Assembly (NCBI GenBank): GCA_023313575.1
Contig: JAJTTP010000008.1
Location: forward strand, 1 to 64,000
Direction: 5' to 3'
DNA length: 64,000 nucleotides
Source of the DNA: Eutypella sp. D-1
Taxonomy: Eukaryota; Ascomycota; Sordariomycetes; Xylariales; Diatrypaceae
The notes below the pieces were generated by a model, which saw only the letters and a list, made by a program, of their open reading frames with translations, made no database searches and was not told the DNA's origin. Shown piece after piece: positions 31,759 to 42,583 of the stretch. Position 1 is the stretch's first letter; each line of letters opens with the position of its first letter. The translations under genes and the position numbers were made by a program.

Positions 31759-32652
31759 ATGGATATATCGAGCTCTAGCGTGCAAGCTTGCCCGTTCAAC
31801 GTACTGCCCATAGAGCTGCGCCTCATGATCTACCGAATAGCATTCCGCGGATCCAGGATTACTTACATAAACCGGAGGGGACCGGTGAGACAGGACCTCA
31901 CTGAGCGCAGTCGAGAAGGTGCCTTTATCACCACGGAGCACTGGGCGCCCTTACTGACATGCCGGCAATTCTATGTCGAGGGACTGGCGGAATACTGGCG
32001 CGAGACGCGACTTGACGCCACACGTGCCGGCATCGTGGAGCTAACGGAGCACCTTTCGGATCCAGCCAAGACTCACGTGCGCCATATCCGCCGCCTTGAG
32101 CTGCCACTTGAGGGCGCGCCCACTGTCTCACGCTGCCTCGCCCAGTATGGAGAGCTGAGGACGTGCGAGCTCCACATTGAGACTACGGATCTGGCGCGTG
32201 AGATTACCCGGGAAGTCGAGGCCCCAAAACTGGCCCCCGGAAAGGTGCATGAAGGGGTGGTTTCTTCGGCCGACCCCCGCCGACTACTCCGGGAGCATCA
32301 TCTGGTCAAGGACGGTGTCCGGTTTGTGGCCCAACTAGACATTATGCACCAGATTCATGGTCGCATCATGATCCCGCTGGATGAGTTTAATATTCACGGC
32401 ACAGTCGTAAGTCAGGTTTACGCCACTCTGTTTCTTCTCGCGGGCTCCATACTAACTGAAGTTCATATTCAGATCACTTTTCTAGATCTCACCACAGGGA
32501 GGTTCAGGTCAGTCTTGTGGGAAGGAAGGGATGATGTGTTGTCGTTCTACTATCCACGGATCGGTCGGGAAGTGAGACGCCAATGGGACGAGGAACAATA
32601 TGAGATACTTTTCGCAAGTAACACTGGAGTCCATAGTCATCACAACACATGA
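31759..32652 (+). CDS. 2EXR/F-box-like protein of unknown function
   Basis: A single uninterrupted frame of 297 codons. Residues about 12-30 (PFNVLPIELRLMIYRIAF) match the short helical motif FxxLPxELRxxIYxxAL that opens the many fungal 2EXR/F-box-like proteins. The rest is typical of that group: an alternation of Arg-rich helices (HVRHIRRLELPLEG) and a region of hydrophobic strands and a central IMHQIHGRIMIPLDEFNIHGT segment. No enzyme motif, signal peptide or membrane helix is visible. These proteins form large, fast-evolving families in filamentous ascomycetes and their targets are mostly unknown. It lies 0.9 kb from another F-box-like gene on the same strand, but the two share no clear sequence beyond the short N-terminal helix, so they are not a recent duplication. 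Confidence 0.65.
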   Translation: MDISSSSVQACPFNVLPIELRLMIYRIAFRGSRITYINRRGPVRQDLTERSREGAFITTEHWAPLLTCRQFYVEGLAEYWRETRLDATRAGIVELTEHLSDPAKTHVRHIRRLELPLEGAPTVSRCLAQYGELRTCELHIETTDLAREITREVEAPKLAPGKVHEGVVSSADPRRLLREHHLVKDGVRFVAQLDIMHQIHGRIMIPLDEFNIHGTVVSQVYATLFLLAGSILTEVHIQITFLDLTTGRFRSVLWEGRDDVLSFYYPRIGREVRRQWDEEQYEILFASNTGVHSHHNT

Positions 32653-34019
32653 TTAGGTAGCATTCTGTCTGGAAATTCGGCGGAAGCCTGTAAGCAATTT
32701 ATTTCATAAGGTAGGTGATTGTACTAACTAGCTTGTTTGCTTGTCGAAATTCAAGGGAGCAAACATTAAAAGGCGTTAATTCCGATTTCTCTGGTAAATT
32801 GTTGAGTCATCGTACGTCCTTTTCCTGTCCATTGGTCCCAGGTAGTGAGACGTCATATCACCATGTATTGAAAACAGGTTGGTCGTGCATAGCGTAACAT
32901 CGTTGAGCAGAGGGCCAGACTCTGTTGGTTCTCGGGCCATCCGGAAGGCGGGATACGAGACTTGCGGTGAGCCTATCTAATCCGAACACCAGCCATACGA
33001 GAGAACATACTTGAGAAAATGAGTTGGGTAAGAATGTGATAGGGGGATCTCCGATGAGGGGATATATGTACTATACCTGACACACATACCTTCTCACATC
33101 ACCAATAGACTATCAGACCAGTGACGTGGTCACCCCTCAGTGGCATCGAGATTCGGGCCATCGCGCTGACCCCGCTTGACCCCGCGACCCCTATTCATAA
33201 ATACGTACCGTGGCTGAGCCTCTATGACGAAGCCTACCAATAAAGTCAACCCTCGAGAGAAGACGCGAGCGTCAACCGCCTTAGGAGAAACGCTAGTCTA
33301 GTCAAATTCTAAACAGGCTCTACTCTTAACTCAACCTCTGGGTATTTTTAAAAATCGAGCATGAGAGAATGTTGTCGTCGCAATTTCTCCCGTCTGGGTC
33401 GGAAAGCTGGAGTTCCTGCCCGAATTCCCTTGGCGTCTGTTCATGATCCCTGCTAGTGGTGGGATTTCCCCTAGGCTAAGCTTTCTGGTCGATTCTTGGC
33501 AAAAGCGGGCAATCTTGCCGATGACCAGGCTTTTTAGGCTTGGCCCAATGACAGAACACCACCTTGAACTCTTAATGCTACCATAGATCCGTTACGTTAG
33601 CATCTCGGCGCCGGCCGTTAAGAAACACAACTAAGGAAGATGGCGCCTTTTGCTTGGATGGAAAACAACAAAGTGTCCAATTCCTGTCGGGCCGTACATT
33701 GTATTTGGGTGCAGTCAGTCTCCATAGATCGAAGCGAATCACTTGCGCATTTGGAACGTTAAGTCCTAGACTCTCATTCAATTTAGTAACACAGGGATAG
33801 CACAAAGAATCAGACATACTTGGTACCCCGCATCACCCGTCGAATAGATTTATGTCATACGGAATAACGGCTCTTGGCTTAGGTTCCCGCTCCTTCAGCG
33901 GCATCTATCTGAAGTGCCTATCCGTCCGTCTATCCGTTCATCCTCCCATCATTCAACTTTCTACATAGTACACCTCAAAGCCTCTCAGAGTCATCAGTAA
34001 GTTGAAGGTCGCAAGCAAT
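32653..34019. other. Intergenic region with the glutamate decarboxylase promoter
   Basis: 1.37 kb without a supported gene. The last ~150 bp (33880-34019) are pyrimidine-rich (CCGTCCGTCTATCCGTTCATCC), as is usual for a fungal core promoter and 5' leader. A 79-codon minus-strand frame at 33578-33817 has no features. Confidence 0.5.
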
Positions 34020-35863
34020 ATGGTTCATCTCACTTCCATTCGCAAGGCCCACAAGGACAAGAGCCTGCCCGAGGCTACTGGAAGCAAGGTCAGCCTACAG
34101 CTCAGCAACGACGATGACACTTTCACGACGAGTGTCTACGGATCCAAGTTCGCGGCCGCGGATTTGCCTAAGTTTGAGATGCCCGATCACGAGATGCCCA
34201 AGGAGATCGCCTATAAGTTGATCAAGGATGAACTCAGCTTGGATGGGAACCCGATGCTTAAGTACGCGAACAATTGACTACTATATAAATATTCGTAGCA
34301 TAGTCTGTACGCTGACATAACCCATGTGCTGAAGCCTCGCATCTTTCGTCACTACATATATGGTAAGGGCACAGTATTCGTTCAGATAAAGGCTGCTTCT
34401 TCCTTGAGATTACGATACCGAGGAATCAGTACTGACTTGAAGTCTAGGAGGATGAAGCAGAGAAGCTTATGAGTGACTCGTTTTCCAAGAACTTCATCGA
34501 CTATGAAGAATATCCCGTGTCAGCCGATATCCAAAACCGTTGCGTATCAATGATCGGTCGCCTGTTCCACGCACCGGCGAATGGTGATAGCGGACCTGTT
34601 GGCACCTCCTGCGTGGGTAGTTCAGAGGCGATTATGCTAGCCGTGCTCGCGATGAAACGACGCTGGAGGAACAAGATGAAAGCCGCCGGGAAGTCGACGG
34701 AGAATCCCAACATCATCATGTCGTCAGCTGTCCAAGTCTGTTGGGAAAAGGCCGCCCGTTACTTCGACGTCGAAGAGAAGTTGGTCTACTGCACCCCCGA
34801 ACGCTACGTCATTGATCCCGTCGAGACGGTAAATCTAATCGACGAGAATACCATTGGCATCTGCGCCATATTGGGCACGACATACACTGGAGAGTATGAG
34901 GATGTCAAGGCTGTAAATGACCTTCTTGGTAAGTAAACCACAGCTACTACTTGTAACCCCTAAGAGTGCCATCCGACTCGACGCGTTGCTTTCAAGTAAG
35001 ATGCTAACCCTGCATGCTTTAGTGGAGAGGGGGATAGACTGTCCGATTCACGTTGATGCCGCAAGCGGCGGCTTCGTGGCCCCTTTCGTAGTGCCAGAAC
35101 TGGAGTGGGATTTCCGATGCGAGAAGGTTGTCTCGATCAACGCGTCTGGACACAAGGTAATGCGGTTACGATGTCAATCATGGCTGTACAGCTAACCCAT
35201 CTATAGTATGGCTTGGTATATCCAGGTGTGGGCTGGGTTGTATGGAGGTCCGCGGAGTTCTTGCCACAAGAGCTGGTTTTTAATATCAACTACCTGGGAG
35301 CAGACCAAGCCTCATTCACGCTAAATTTCTCCAAGGGGGCAAGCCATGTTATCGGTCAGTATTACCAGCTGATTCGATTAGGAAAGAAAGGCTACAAGGC
35401 CATCATGTCCAATTTGACCCGCAACTCCAATTACCTCTCCGACTCTCTCGAGGCACTAGGCTTCATAATCATGAGTAAGAAGTCCGGCGAGGGCCTCCCG
35501 CTGGTGGCTTTCCGACTACAACCCAAGGAGAACCGCGAGTATGATGAGTTCACGATCGCCCACAGGCTTCGTGCTCGCGGTTGGGTTGTCCCGGCATACA
35601 CGATGGCGCCGCACACGAACGAAATGAAAATGCTTCGGGTGGTTGTCCGCGAGGATTTCAGCAAAAGCCGGTGCGACGCCCTGATCTGCGACATCAAGTT
35701 CTGTATGGAGAGCTTGGATGTCATGGACCAGGAAAGCATCAAGAAGCACGAGGAATTTATCCGCTCGCACGTACTTCACAGCCCGAATTCGAAACACAGT
35801 CACCCAAGATTCAGGGCGAGTATTCTACCCCCCTTATGTCTTATTGACGCTAACCGAGTTTAA
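34020..35863 (+). CDS. gad: Glutamate decarboxylase (PLP-dependent)
   Basis: Converts L-glutamate to 4-aminobutyrate and CO2, feeding the GABA shunt and consuming protons; cytosolic. Exons: 34020-34261, 34335-34362, 34448-34928, 35023-35156, 35207-35863, giving 513 residues, a normal fungal length. The 28-nt second exon restores LASFVTTYM, a conserved part of the family, followed by the third exon [23 protein letters not shown]. Other conserved blocks are [39 protein letters not shown] and [13 protein letters not shown]. The PLP-binding lysine is in SINASGHK, codon 295, exactly at the end of exon 4, followed by [11 protein letters not shown] started at the ATG of [14 protein letters not shown]; another ATG six codons upstream is possible. 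The last ~20 residues are not conserved in any way I recognise, so the exact C-terminus is less certain. Confidence 0.93.
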
Positions 35864-36469
35864 CAGAATGAGAAGCATTCGATCCAGGGAAAGCATGGGA
35901 AAACGCATTCAATTTGCTAATGAATGAACGACGAAGCGGGGTTATGTATACGTGAAGGGTAGGGCAAATCCTAATCTTATATAATGATAAGTTGTTCCAA
36001 GCTATGGGATAAAATTAAGCTAGTCGGACATGTGTCGTTGCAAGGGTCAGATGCATTATACTCGTTGGGTCATTGTACAGCTGCAATACTTAAGCTTTTC
36101 TATTTCTATGATGCTGGCAAGCTAGGGTTCGCGAAGTTAGATCCGGAACTTAGGCGATGTCGGTTACCAAACTAGACTATGCGAAATTTGGGCGGTTTGA
36201 ACCATCACGTCAAGTGTCAACTAGTTATTTTTGGCTCTCGAAAGGTTTGATATTACAAGCGGCGGCCAGCCAGCCCGCTTACTATTTGCTATCTTGTAAT
36301 ATCAGAGCAACCTTGGTTTTGTCCCTCGCCTTGCATCGTGGCCTCCAGCTGTCGGATTGCCTGGAATCTCAAAACGCTTGCGGAAATACAAATAGGGGTA
36401 TCTCATACACCATCTTCATCCAACCGCGGTCAGCAGCCAGTGCCGATCCCCGAATATAACCATCGCTAT
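35864..36469. other. Convergent 3' intergenic region
   Basis: About 600 bp between the decarboxylase and the small convergent gene. No supported feature. Confidence 0.5.
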
Positions 36470-36888
36470 CTAATACAGGCCAACGCAAATATCACCCCTG
36501 ACTCTGGCAGTCAGGTGCACTTCTGCTTCCAGGTCTAACTTGATACCGACCAATAGGGCGGCGGACTTCTGGTTGCCTTGGTCGTCAGTCGCACCCCTCA
36601 GGAGTTGGCCTGTGCATCGTTAGTCAATCGTCAGGAAGCAAGGGGAACGCCGTGAACCCAGGCTTACCGGCTGGCTGAGAAAGTCCTGATGAAGTTGGCA
36701 AGTGCGGCAGAGACGAAGGTGCGACCTGGGTCTGAGGTCTCCGTCCACCGCGAGCCTGTCCGTCGGAGTCAGAGTCGCTGTTGTAGGGACCGTTGCCGGT
36801 CTTGGGGAGAGTGGAGGTGCTATGTTAATGTTAGCATCAAAACAAAAATAGTTTGACAGGGAGGCCCATACACGTTCGGAGAAGACAT
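36470..36888 (-). CDS. Small protein (102 aa) of unknown function, 3 exons
   Basis: Exons on the minus strand: 36888-36872 (17 nt), 36819-36668, 36609-36470. All junctions are GT-AG (donors GTATGG and GTAAGC; acceptors CATAG and CACAG) and restore a single frame of 102 residues starting MSSPNVTSTLPKTG. The N-terminal half is Ser/Gly/Pro/Gln-rich and probably disordered (NGPYNSDSDSDGQARGGRR). The C-terminal half is compact and looks folded: QLLRGATDDQGNQKSAALL, then VGIKLDLEAEVHLTARVRGD, ending ICVGLY. I believe this C-terminal block recurs as a small uncharacterised protein in other ascomycetes, but that is recollection. No signal peptide or membrane helix. It shares an 873-bp divergent promoter region with the 386-aa gene. 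Because each exon is short, simple ORF scanning misses it. Confidence 0.72.
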
Positions 36889-37761
36889 TTTGGTATGGTG
36901 AATTAAGGTAGGAAGGATTAGGTTAAGGAATTAGACCTGCGATGGATGAAAATGCAAACGTGATGAGCGGTTGGTTTCCGTAGATGGGGTATTAATATCA
37001 AGATCAGGCCAGCTGAAAGGAGGAAATTTGACTGATGAAGACGAGGTTGGTGAGAGCGATGCTGACCTTCTTTCCTGTCTTCCTGTAATCGGCGTCAGTG
37101 TTGCTCTTATACGTCCCGTTGCACAACATCTAGTCGTCTGTGCTTCGCCGTTTCTTTGATGAGCCCCGGGGGGCTCTACGGGAAGAGCCACCAATGGGAT
37201 CCCTGCACTTTCCACTGAAAGCTTAGTTGTGTCACTAAGACCAGCACCAAGAGGATCCCCCCTCAAAGCCATCGTTCGATATCGCACGATCAGCTAATCC
37301 AAGACGCTACTTATCACTGCAGCCATGCGGGAACTTGCGTCTCAAGTTCGCCAAGGCTGCGTTAGACAAGGAATTTAGGTGCGTGTAGGGGGGTTCCAGG
37401 GTTGTTTGTGGGGAAAGCGGACCCATCGCACAGAGCCTCAGACTTCAAGGGTCTCCTTAGACCCCTGGTTTCGCATATGATCTGATGGAGTCGATCCCGA
37501 AATGGCATGATCTCTCGGGGATTTTGATTGTCTTGTTGGACAGTAGGGTCTTGGTACCGCGTTACACTTCTGCGGGGGTTCTGATCTAGATCTTTGGTGG
37601 CAACGGCCGATTATGCCAGTAGCAAAACTGGTCCAACTTGTAACGCGAAGAAAAAACACAGCGTTTGAAATATACGTTCCGGTTGCTTAGACTTCTTCGT
37701 ACCCTCATTACCATTCTATCCAGTTGGAGCATTTTACAAAGAACAAACACGCTTTGGACCC
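36889..37761. promoter_or_regulatory. Divergent promoter region
   Basis: 873 bp between the small minus-strand gene and the plus-strand gene at 37762. A possible 62-codon plus-strand frame (36971-37159) has no features. No repeats of note. Confidence 0.45.
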
Positions 37762-38977
37762 ATGTCGACGCCATCGGACGGCAGCAACATACAAGAAACC
37801 TTCAATACTTTTCGCGATAAGTACCTGGAAGAGGTCCTTGATACAACGCGCAAAGCGGTTCTTGCCGGCGACGCCCAGAAGGTCATCATGTCTCTGGCAC
37901 TTCTTCTGGCGATCACGGTGTGCCCGGCCATGCTGGGAACGCAGGAGGCTATTCGGCAGAGTCAATCCAAAAATAAGAGAGAAGAACATCGCTCGCGGAG
38001 ATGCAACCTTGTTGTGTCCTGTGTGAAGCCCTCGATCCGGAGTCGTGACATCAATGGGAAGTTGATTGTGCTTAGAGACAACAAGGCAAGTCCTTTGAGG
38101 AATGAGAGTAAATAAGTTATGCTGACGTCTGTCCTTGCAGCTATATATAACGAACGAAGTCCCATCCTTCGGTGATAGCACATCAGACTCTGTGGTCAGC
38201 GGTCATCCTTTTGCTGGCTACTTCCTGCCATACCCAGACTCCAAATATGAGGGTTTAGTCAGCACCATCGCTGACGATCCTCCCATGCTGAATTGGATAT
38301 ACGTGGATAAGAACACATATGAGGTGAAATATGGAGTGCGCGCCGATGCACAGGAGCATTTGACGGGCCCCTTTGACTGTACTCGGCAGGACCGACGCAT
38401 GACATTGGAGGGATGGGAGGGATTTGCTGCCGTCGAGGAGTTTCCTGGTATATGGGCTCTATATTTCGACAGAGACGACGATGGCCTGGTAACGAAAGTG
38501 CCGATGGGTACGAGAGTTCTCGAGGTCGAGCTTACACGACGAGAGAAGAAGGAGAAGAAACCCGAACCAGACCCAACCCAGCCTCAGACGCTCGATGAAA
38601 AGATGAAGCAGCACAAGGAGGCGACACAAAAAGAGGAGGAGGATAGGCAGCAATTCGTGGATCCTGATGCCCAGCAGCATACTCAAGACCACTCTACGAC
38701 TGAAGTCACCATCGAGAATACAGAAGAGGCGACCAACTCGCACGAAGACACCGGTCTGGCCAGTAATATTGCTCCCGTGACAGGAGAGCCTCCATCGCCG
38801 AGTGCGGTTAGCGGCAACCTGTCGTTCTGGTCCGCTGAACGAAGAGCAGAAGACGGCGACGATGGTGCTTCCGTTACTGCAGTGAGCTCTGTTTTAGATC
38901 GGGGTGATGGGGTACTGGAAGCTCCTGCGGAGTTCGAGGGGGGTGTTTACAAGAAACCCTACGTGGAGGACGAATGA
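37762..38977 (+). CDS. Protein of unknown function with an acidic tail
   Basis: Two exons, 37762-38085 and 38141-38977, give 386 residues. The intron is of the rare GC-AG type (GCAAGT...CTTGCAG), phase 0. Reading straight through instead reaches a stop after ASPLRNESK. The N-terminal ~110 residues contain a helical, possibly membrane-associated segment (VIMSLALLLAITVCPAMLGT) followed by a basic patch. The middle (about 110-240) looks folded (LYITNEVPSFGD, GHPFAGYFLPYPDSKYEGLV, WIYVDKNTYEVKYGVRADA, LEGWEGFAAVEEFPGIWALYFDRDDDGL). The C-terminal third is Glu/Lys/Asp-rich and low in complexity, likely disordered. I recognise no named domain. It seems to be a host gene in normal coding composition. 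Divergent from the 102-aa gene. Confidence 0.8.
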
Positions 38978-39569
38978 GAATGGCCAAAGATACTATACTA
39001 TAGCGTAACTTAATCTCATTATATAAACATCTAATAGTTCAATCCATGTTCCTTGTGATGAAGCTGGAGATGCCAATATGGGAAATCCGAACTACGCGGT
39101 TCCCAATCGAAGAAGACGGTAGGACAACTTGATATATTGAGTTAGCAGTTACGTAAGAAACGATACAGAAAACGTACTCAGCAGCTATCTGACTCTGACA
39201 GGTAAGAGGTTACAGTAGGTCGCTTTTTCATCATAGCGCGTAGCCACGGAAATCGCCTAGTCTAGAACTCTTAAGGTCACCAAGCGCGGCGATGATGACT
39301 TGGACGTTTCAGCACTTCCCCATGCGCGCAACAACATGGGTTTCACCCGACGATCCACTTGGTCCGCGACCGCTTACCCAGCACATCCCTACAACATCCT
39401 TCAAGAATTTTAAATCGAACCACCATGACAAGACATTTTGGAGCCTCACAAGCCCCCCTGTAGACGTTATGTAGGTACAACTTTATCACACTCCTCTTCT
39501 TCATTAGAGACCAGACTCAACGCTTGAGTAGCTATCTTTCATGGATGTAACTCAATTCGGAAAGGAATC
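38978..39569. other. Intergenic region
   Basis: About 590 bp between two plus-strand genes. Nothing recognisable beyond short open frames. Confidence 0.5.
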
Positions 39570-40659
39570 ATGCTTGCAAGCTTACTGCAATCAATAGGCG
39601 ACAGTTCAACGGAATCTGAAGGCATTGCGGAGCTCGTCGTGACCGCTATTGGTACGGGAGGGCGACACTACCTCTGCTGGAAGACACCGAGTGGCTCATA
39701 TAGACAGCGTAAGCCGACGCAATCGAGACCTGAGGTCATTCCAAGGTAATTGCTGACATGCTTTCGCAGATCATCATGCGCTACCTAGCGCGCTCGAACG
39801 CTGGCTCTTTCCCGCCGACGGCAGCACGCGGGACTTCGAGACGTTGCAGGTGATCCTATCCAGTGAGGATGCCTTCTACGCGTCCGACAGATATGGCGAG
39901 ATCAAGAGCGAAACATCAGATCTCGAGCGGAAAATACGACGCGCGACTACAATAAACCTTACAAGCCCGGCCGCTGAGAATAAAAGATGGGTTACCAATA
40001 CAGCGACGCCGAAGGAAACGGAGAGGCGGCGCTCAAGCACCTTTCCATCTGTCACGCCGGTTCCGGATCAAATCACTCGCCCTCCTGTTAGACCACAGTT
40101 AAAACATATCCGCTCAATTTCCACAGATAGGTCACATCGTTCATCTCTCATGCCGTCTGTCGCACGGCATCGGAGGATGAACTGGGAAACCCGACCACGG
40201 AGCCAGGACGAGTTGACAACACTCAAAGAATGTCCGAGTCCGCTACCAAAGGAGCCATTGGTTGAATCGAGACGCGAACAGTTCAGCCGCACTAGCCACT
40301 GCACCTGCGGGTGCCACGGAAGTACCCAGAGTTCTCAGTCGACAGGCACGTTGCGAAGTACGAGACCAGCGTATACAGATGCTAGCATCCAGACAGATGA
40401 CGCGCCATTTCAAGAAGAGGATGAACATACATATGGGCAGCGCCCAATAGACTCCATCACATCTTCCTCCTTCGCATATCAACAAAACACACAAAGTCAG
40501 CGGGCAAGCCTTCTCAGTACGAGCACGGGCACTGATTCATGGGCATCTGATGGATCGTGGTGTGTACCTAATCCTGTTGTTATGGGTAGAATGCAGGATT
40601 ATTTTCGATCGAACAACTACTTATTAGGGGACTCTTTACAGCCTCAGGGCATGGGATGA
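39570..40659 (+). CDS. Protein of unknown function, disordered C-terminal half
   Basis: Two exons, 39570-39708 and 39770-40659 (61-nt intron, GTAAGC...TTTCGCAG), give 342 residues from MLASLLQSIGDSS. The N-terminal ~90 residues look folded (IAELVVTAIGTGGRHYLCWKTPSG, ALPSALERWLFPADGSTRDFETLQVILSSEDAFYASD) and do not match a family I can name. The rest is Ser/Thr/Arg-rich and likely disordered. It includes a compact Cys/His cluster, CTCGCHG, which could bind a metal, and a C-terminal PNPVVMGRMQDYFRSNNYLLGD. No signal peptide. Without the first exon the conserved-looking start is lost. Function unknown; placed between another unknown gene and a Zn2Cys6 regulator. Confidence 0.72.
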
Positions 40660-42583
40660 AGATGTGTTCTTCATAGCAAGTTTTTCTCAGTCACCAGGCC
40701 AAGGTGGATAGGTGCCGTGATCGGTGGTGGATATTGCTCTGGGAATATTTTGTGAATAATACCATATACGATTAGCAAAGCCATTTACATGAATAGATAA
40801 TAGACTTAATAGCAATATCTTTTGGTGGTATATCATAACCAATAATACATTTGAACAATTGCCGCCGGTAAATTAGCATGTAGCTGGCCAGTTATTAGCA
40901 ATATTATCGAGCACTCCAGCATGCCGGCCTCATAGTTACATCACTACTATCCTTACGAATATCAGGTCGGATACGTTGATGGGGGAAAAGCCATAATTAA
41001 TTCAGTGATCACATCAGTTCATAGTCTAGCAATTAGCGAACATCAGTCGTTCAATAGGCCCTACAACCAAGACGATAGTATCAAGTCCATAATAGCCGAC
41101 ATAAGTTGTCCTCATCTGTCGAGTGTTATTACTCCTATACGTTTCTCCAGTCATTATCACAACGCCTAACTAGCTCAAATAACTTAGACCCATCGAATAG
41201 CTACTCTACTATTGTCTGGCTGATTACGAAGTCGTGATCAGACAATCCGGATCAGACTGGTAAGCCTGCTAATATTTAAGCATGGACTTCTAAGTACAGT
41301 AGGGTTGGCCCTATTGGCTCAAGGAGACTATGTATCTCGATTAATCAGCAAGGACCCTTGATGCAGGATGAAGAGAGTAGTTTCCACTATGTGTGCCGGC
41401 CTTTTGTCTTCGGGTTAATCAATACCAAGAAATTGCGGCCACATAGCCCTACATTGAGCGAGCGGGCTAAAAAAAACCGGAGTCTATTAACGGGCTCTTA
41501 ATATGACGCGGCTATTCATAGCTCCCAGTATTAAAATGTCCTTAGTTAGTGTACCCATATGAATCCAGTTTGCAGGGCTGTAGAGCATGTGATAGCTGCT
41601 GAACCGACTCACAATGCCTGTCAAAATATTAATATGCAGTGATTAGGCCGGCTTATGAAGCAAAAGGGCAGTGATCAACAGTCTGCAGTACAAAAACTTC
41701 TTCTTACCATAATAGGCATGTCTTGTAGACGAAATCGACTTTACTAACGGTTGATATGTATGTACGTCGTGGGGAATCACGTATGCAGGATTTACAGCTA
41801 GTTGGCCAGATTGGGACTTGACGAGCGCGTAATCCGGCAACAGGGTCATTCGTACATTGAGGAATTACAATAGCGGTTTTGCTACTAAATGAAGGAAGCA
41901 GCTGGAATCACAATTCCTTTCCCCCCTGGTAAACCGAGGCATGGCCAGCTCGGAGCAGCGGCTAATACGAGACCTGCTGGCTCCGAGTAAGACTCGCGGG
42001 CCGCAGATATTATTACGACTTACGTATTGTCATAAGAGCTACAAAATCATGAGATTATCGCATAGGATCAATTCCTTGGAAGCAACGTGATATCCTCCTT
42101 TTTGCTAAATATCAATACACCATGGGTATAAAATAAGTACGAAATGCATATATCATCGCATGCTCTTGACGCCGTAGGCTGCCCGATTTTTGTATCATGG
42201 AGAACCACAGGCAATGCAGAGAATTAAAATAAAAAAAATTAAAAAAATAAAAAGAGAGAGAAAAAACTGATGCTTGATCGCCACATCAGCTGATATGAGG
42301 GCTGTGCTAAGTCTTGCACGAAAACAAAAACCTAAAACCCAACAAAAAAACAACTCAAGTCCAAAATACCGGACGGTTAAGATTTTAAGGGACTAGATCA
42401 TATAGGAAACGGAATGTAACGCTTTAATTGCCTAAATGCATCGCTTTGTTGCCGTGAAGTGAGAGATAGCAAAACAAACGGATATCTTCTGGATCGTGAA
42501 ATTCGTAGATGCGTGTAGAATCGTCATGCTTTCTGGACGGGCTTATGTAACCCATGGCAGGAGTACAAGAGACCCGCTCGTCG
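40660..42583. other. Gene-free interval, 1.9 kb
   Basis: No supported gene. Moderately AT-rich with an A-rich low-complexity tract at about 42222-42266 (AATTAAAATAAAAAAAATTAAAAA). A 78-codon minus-strand frame (42424-42660) overlaps the 3' end of the regulator gene in another frame and is not called. Confidence 0.5.
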
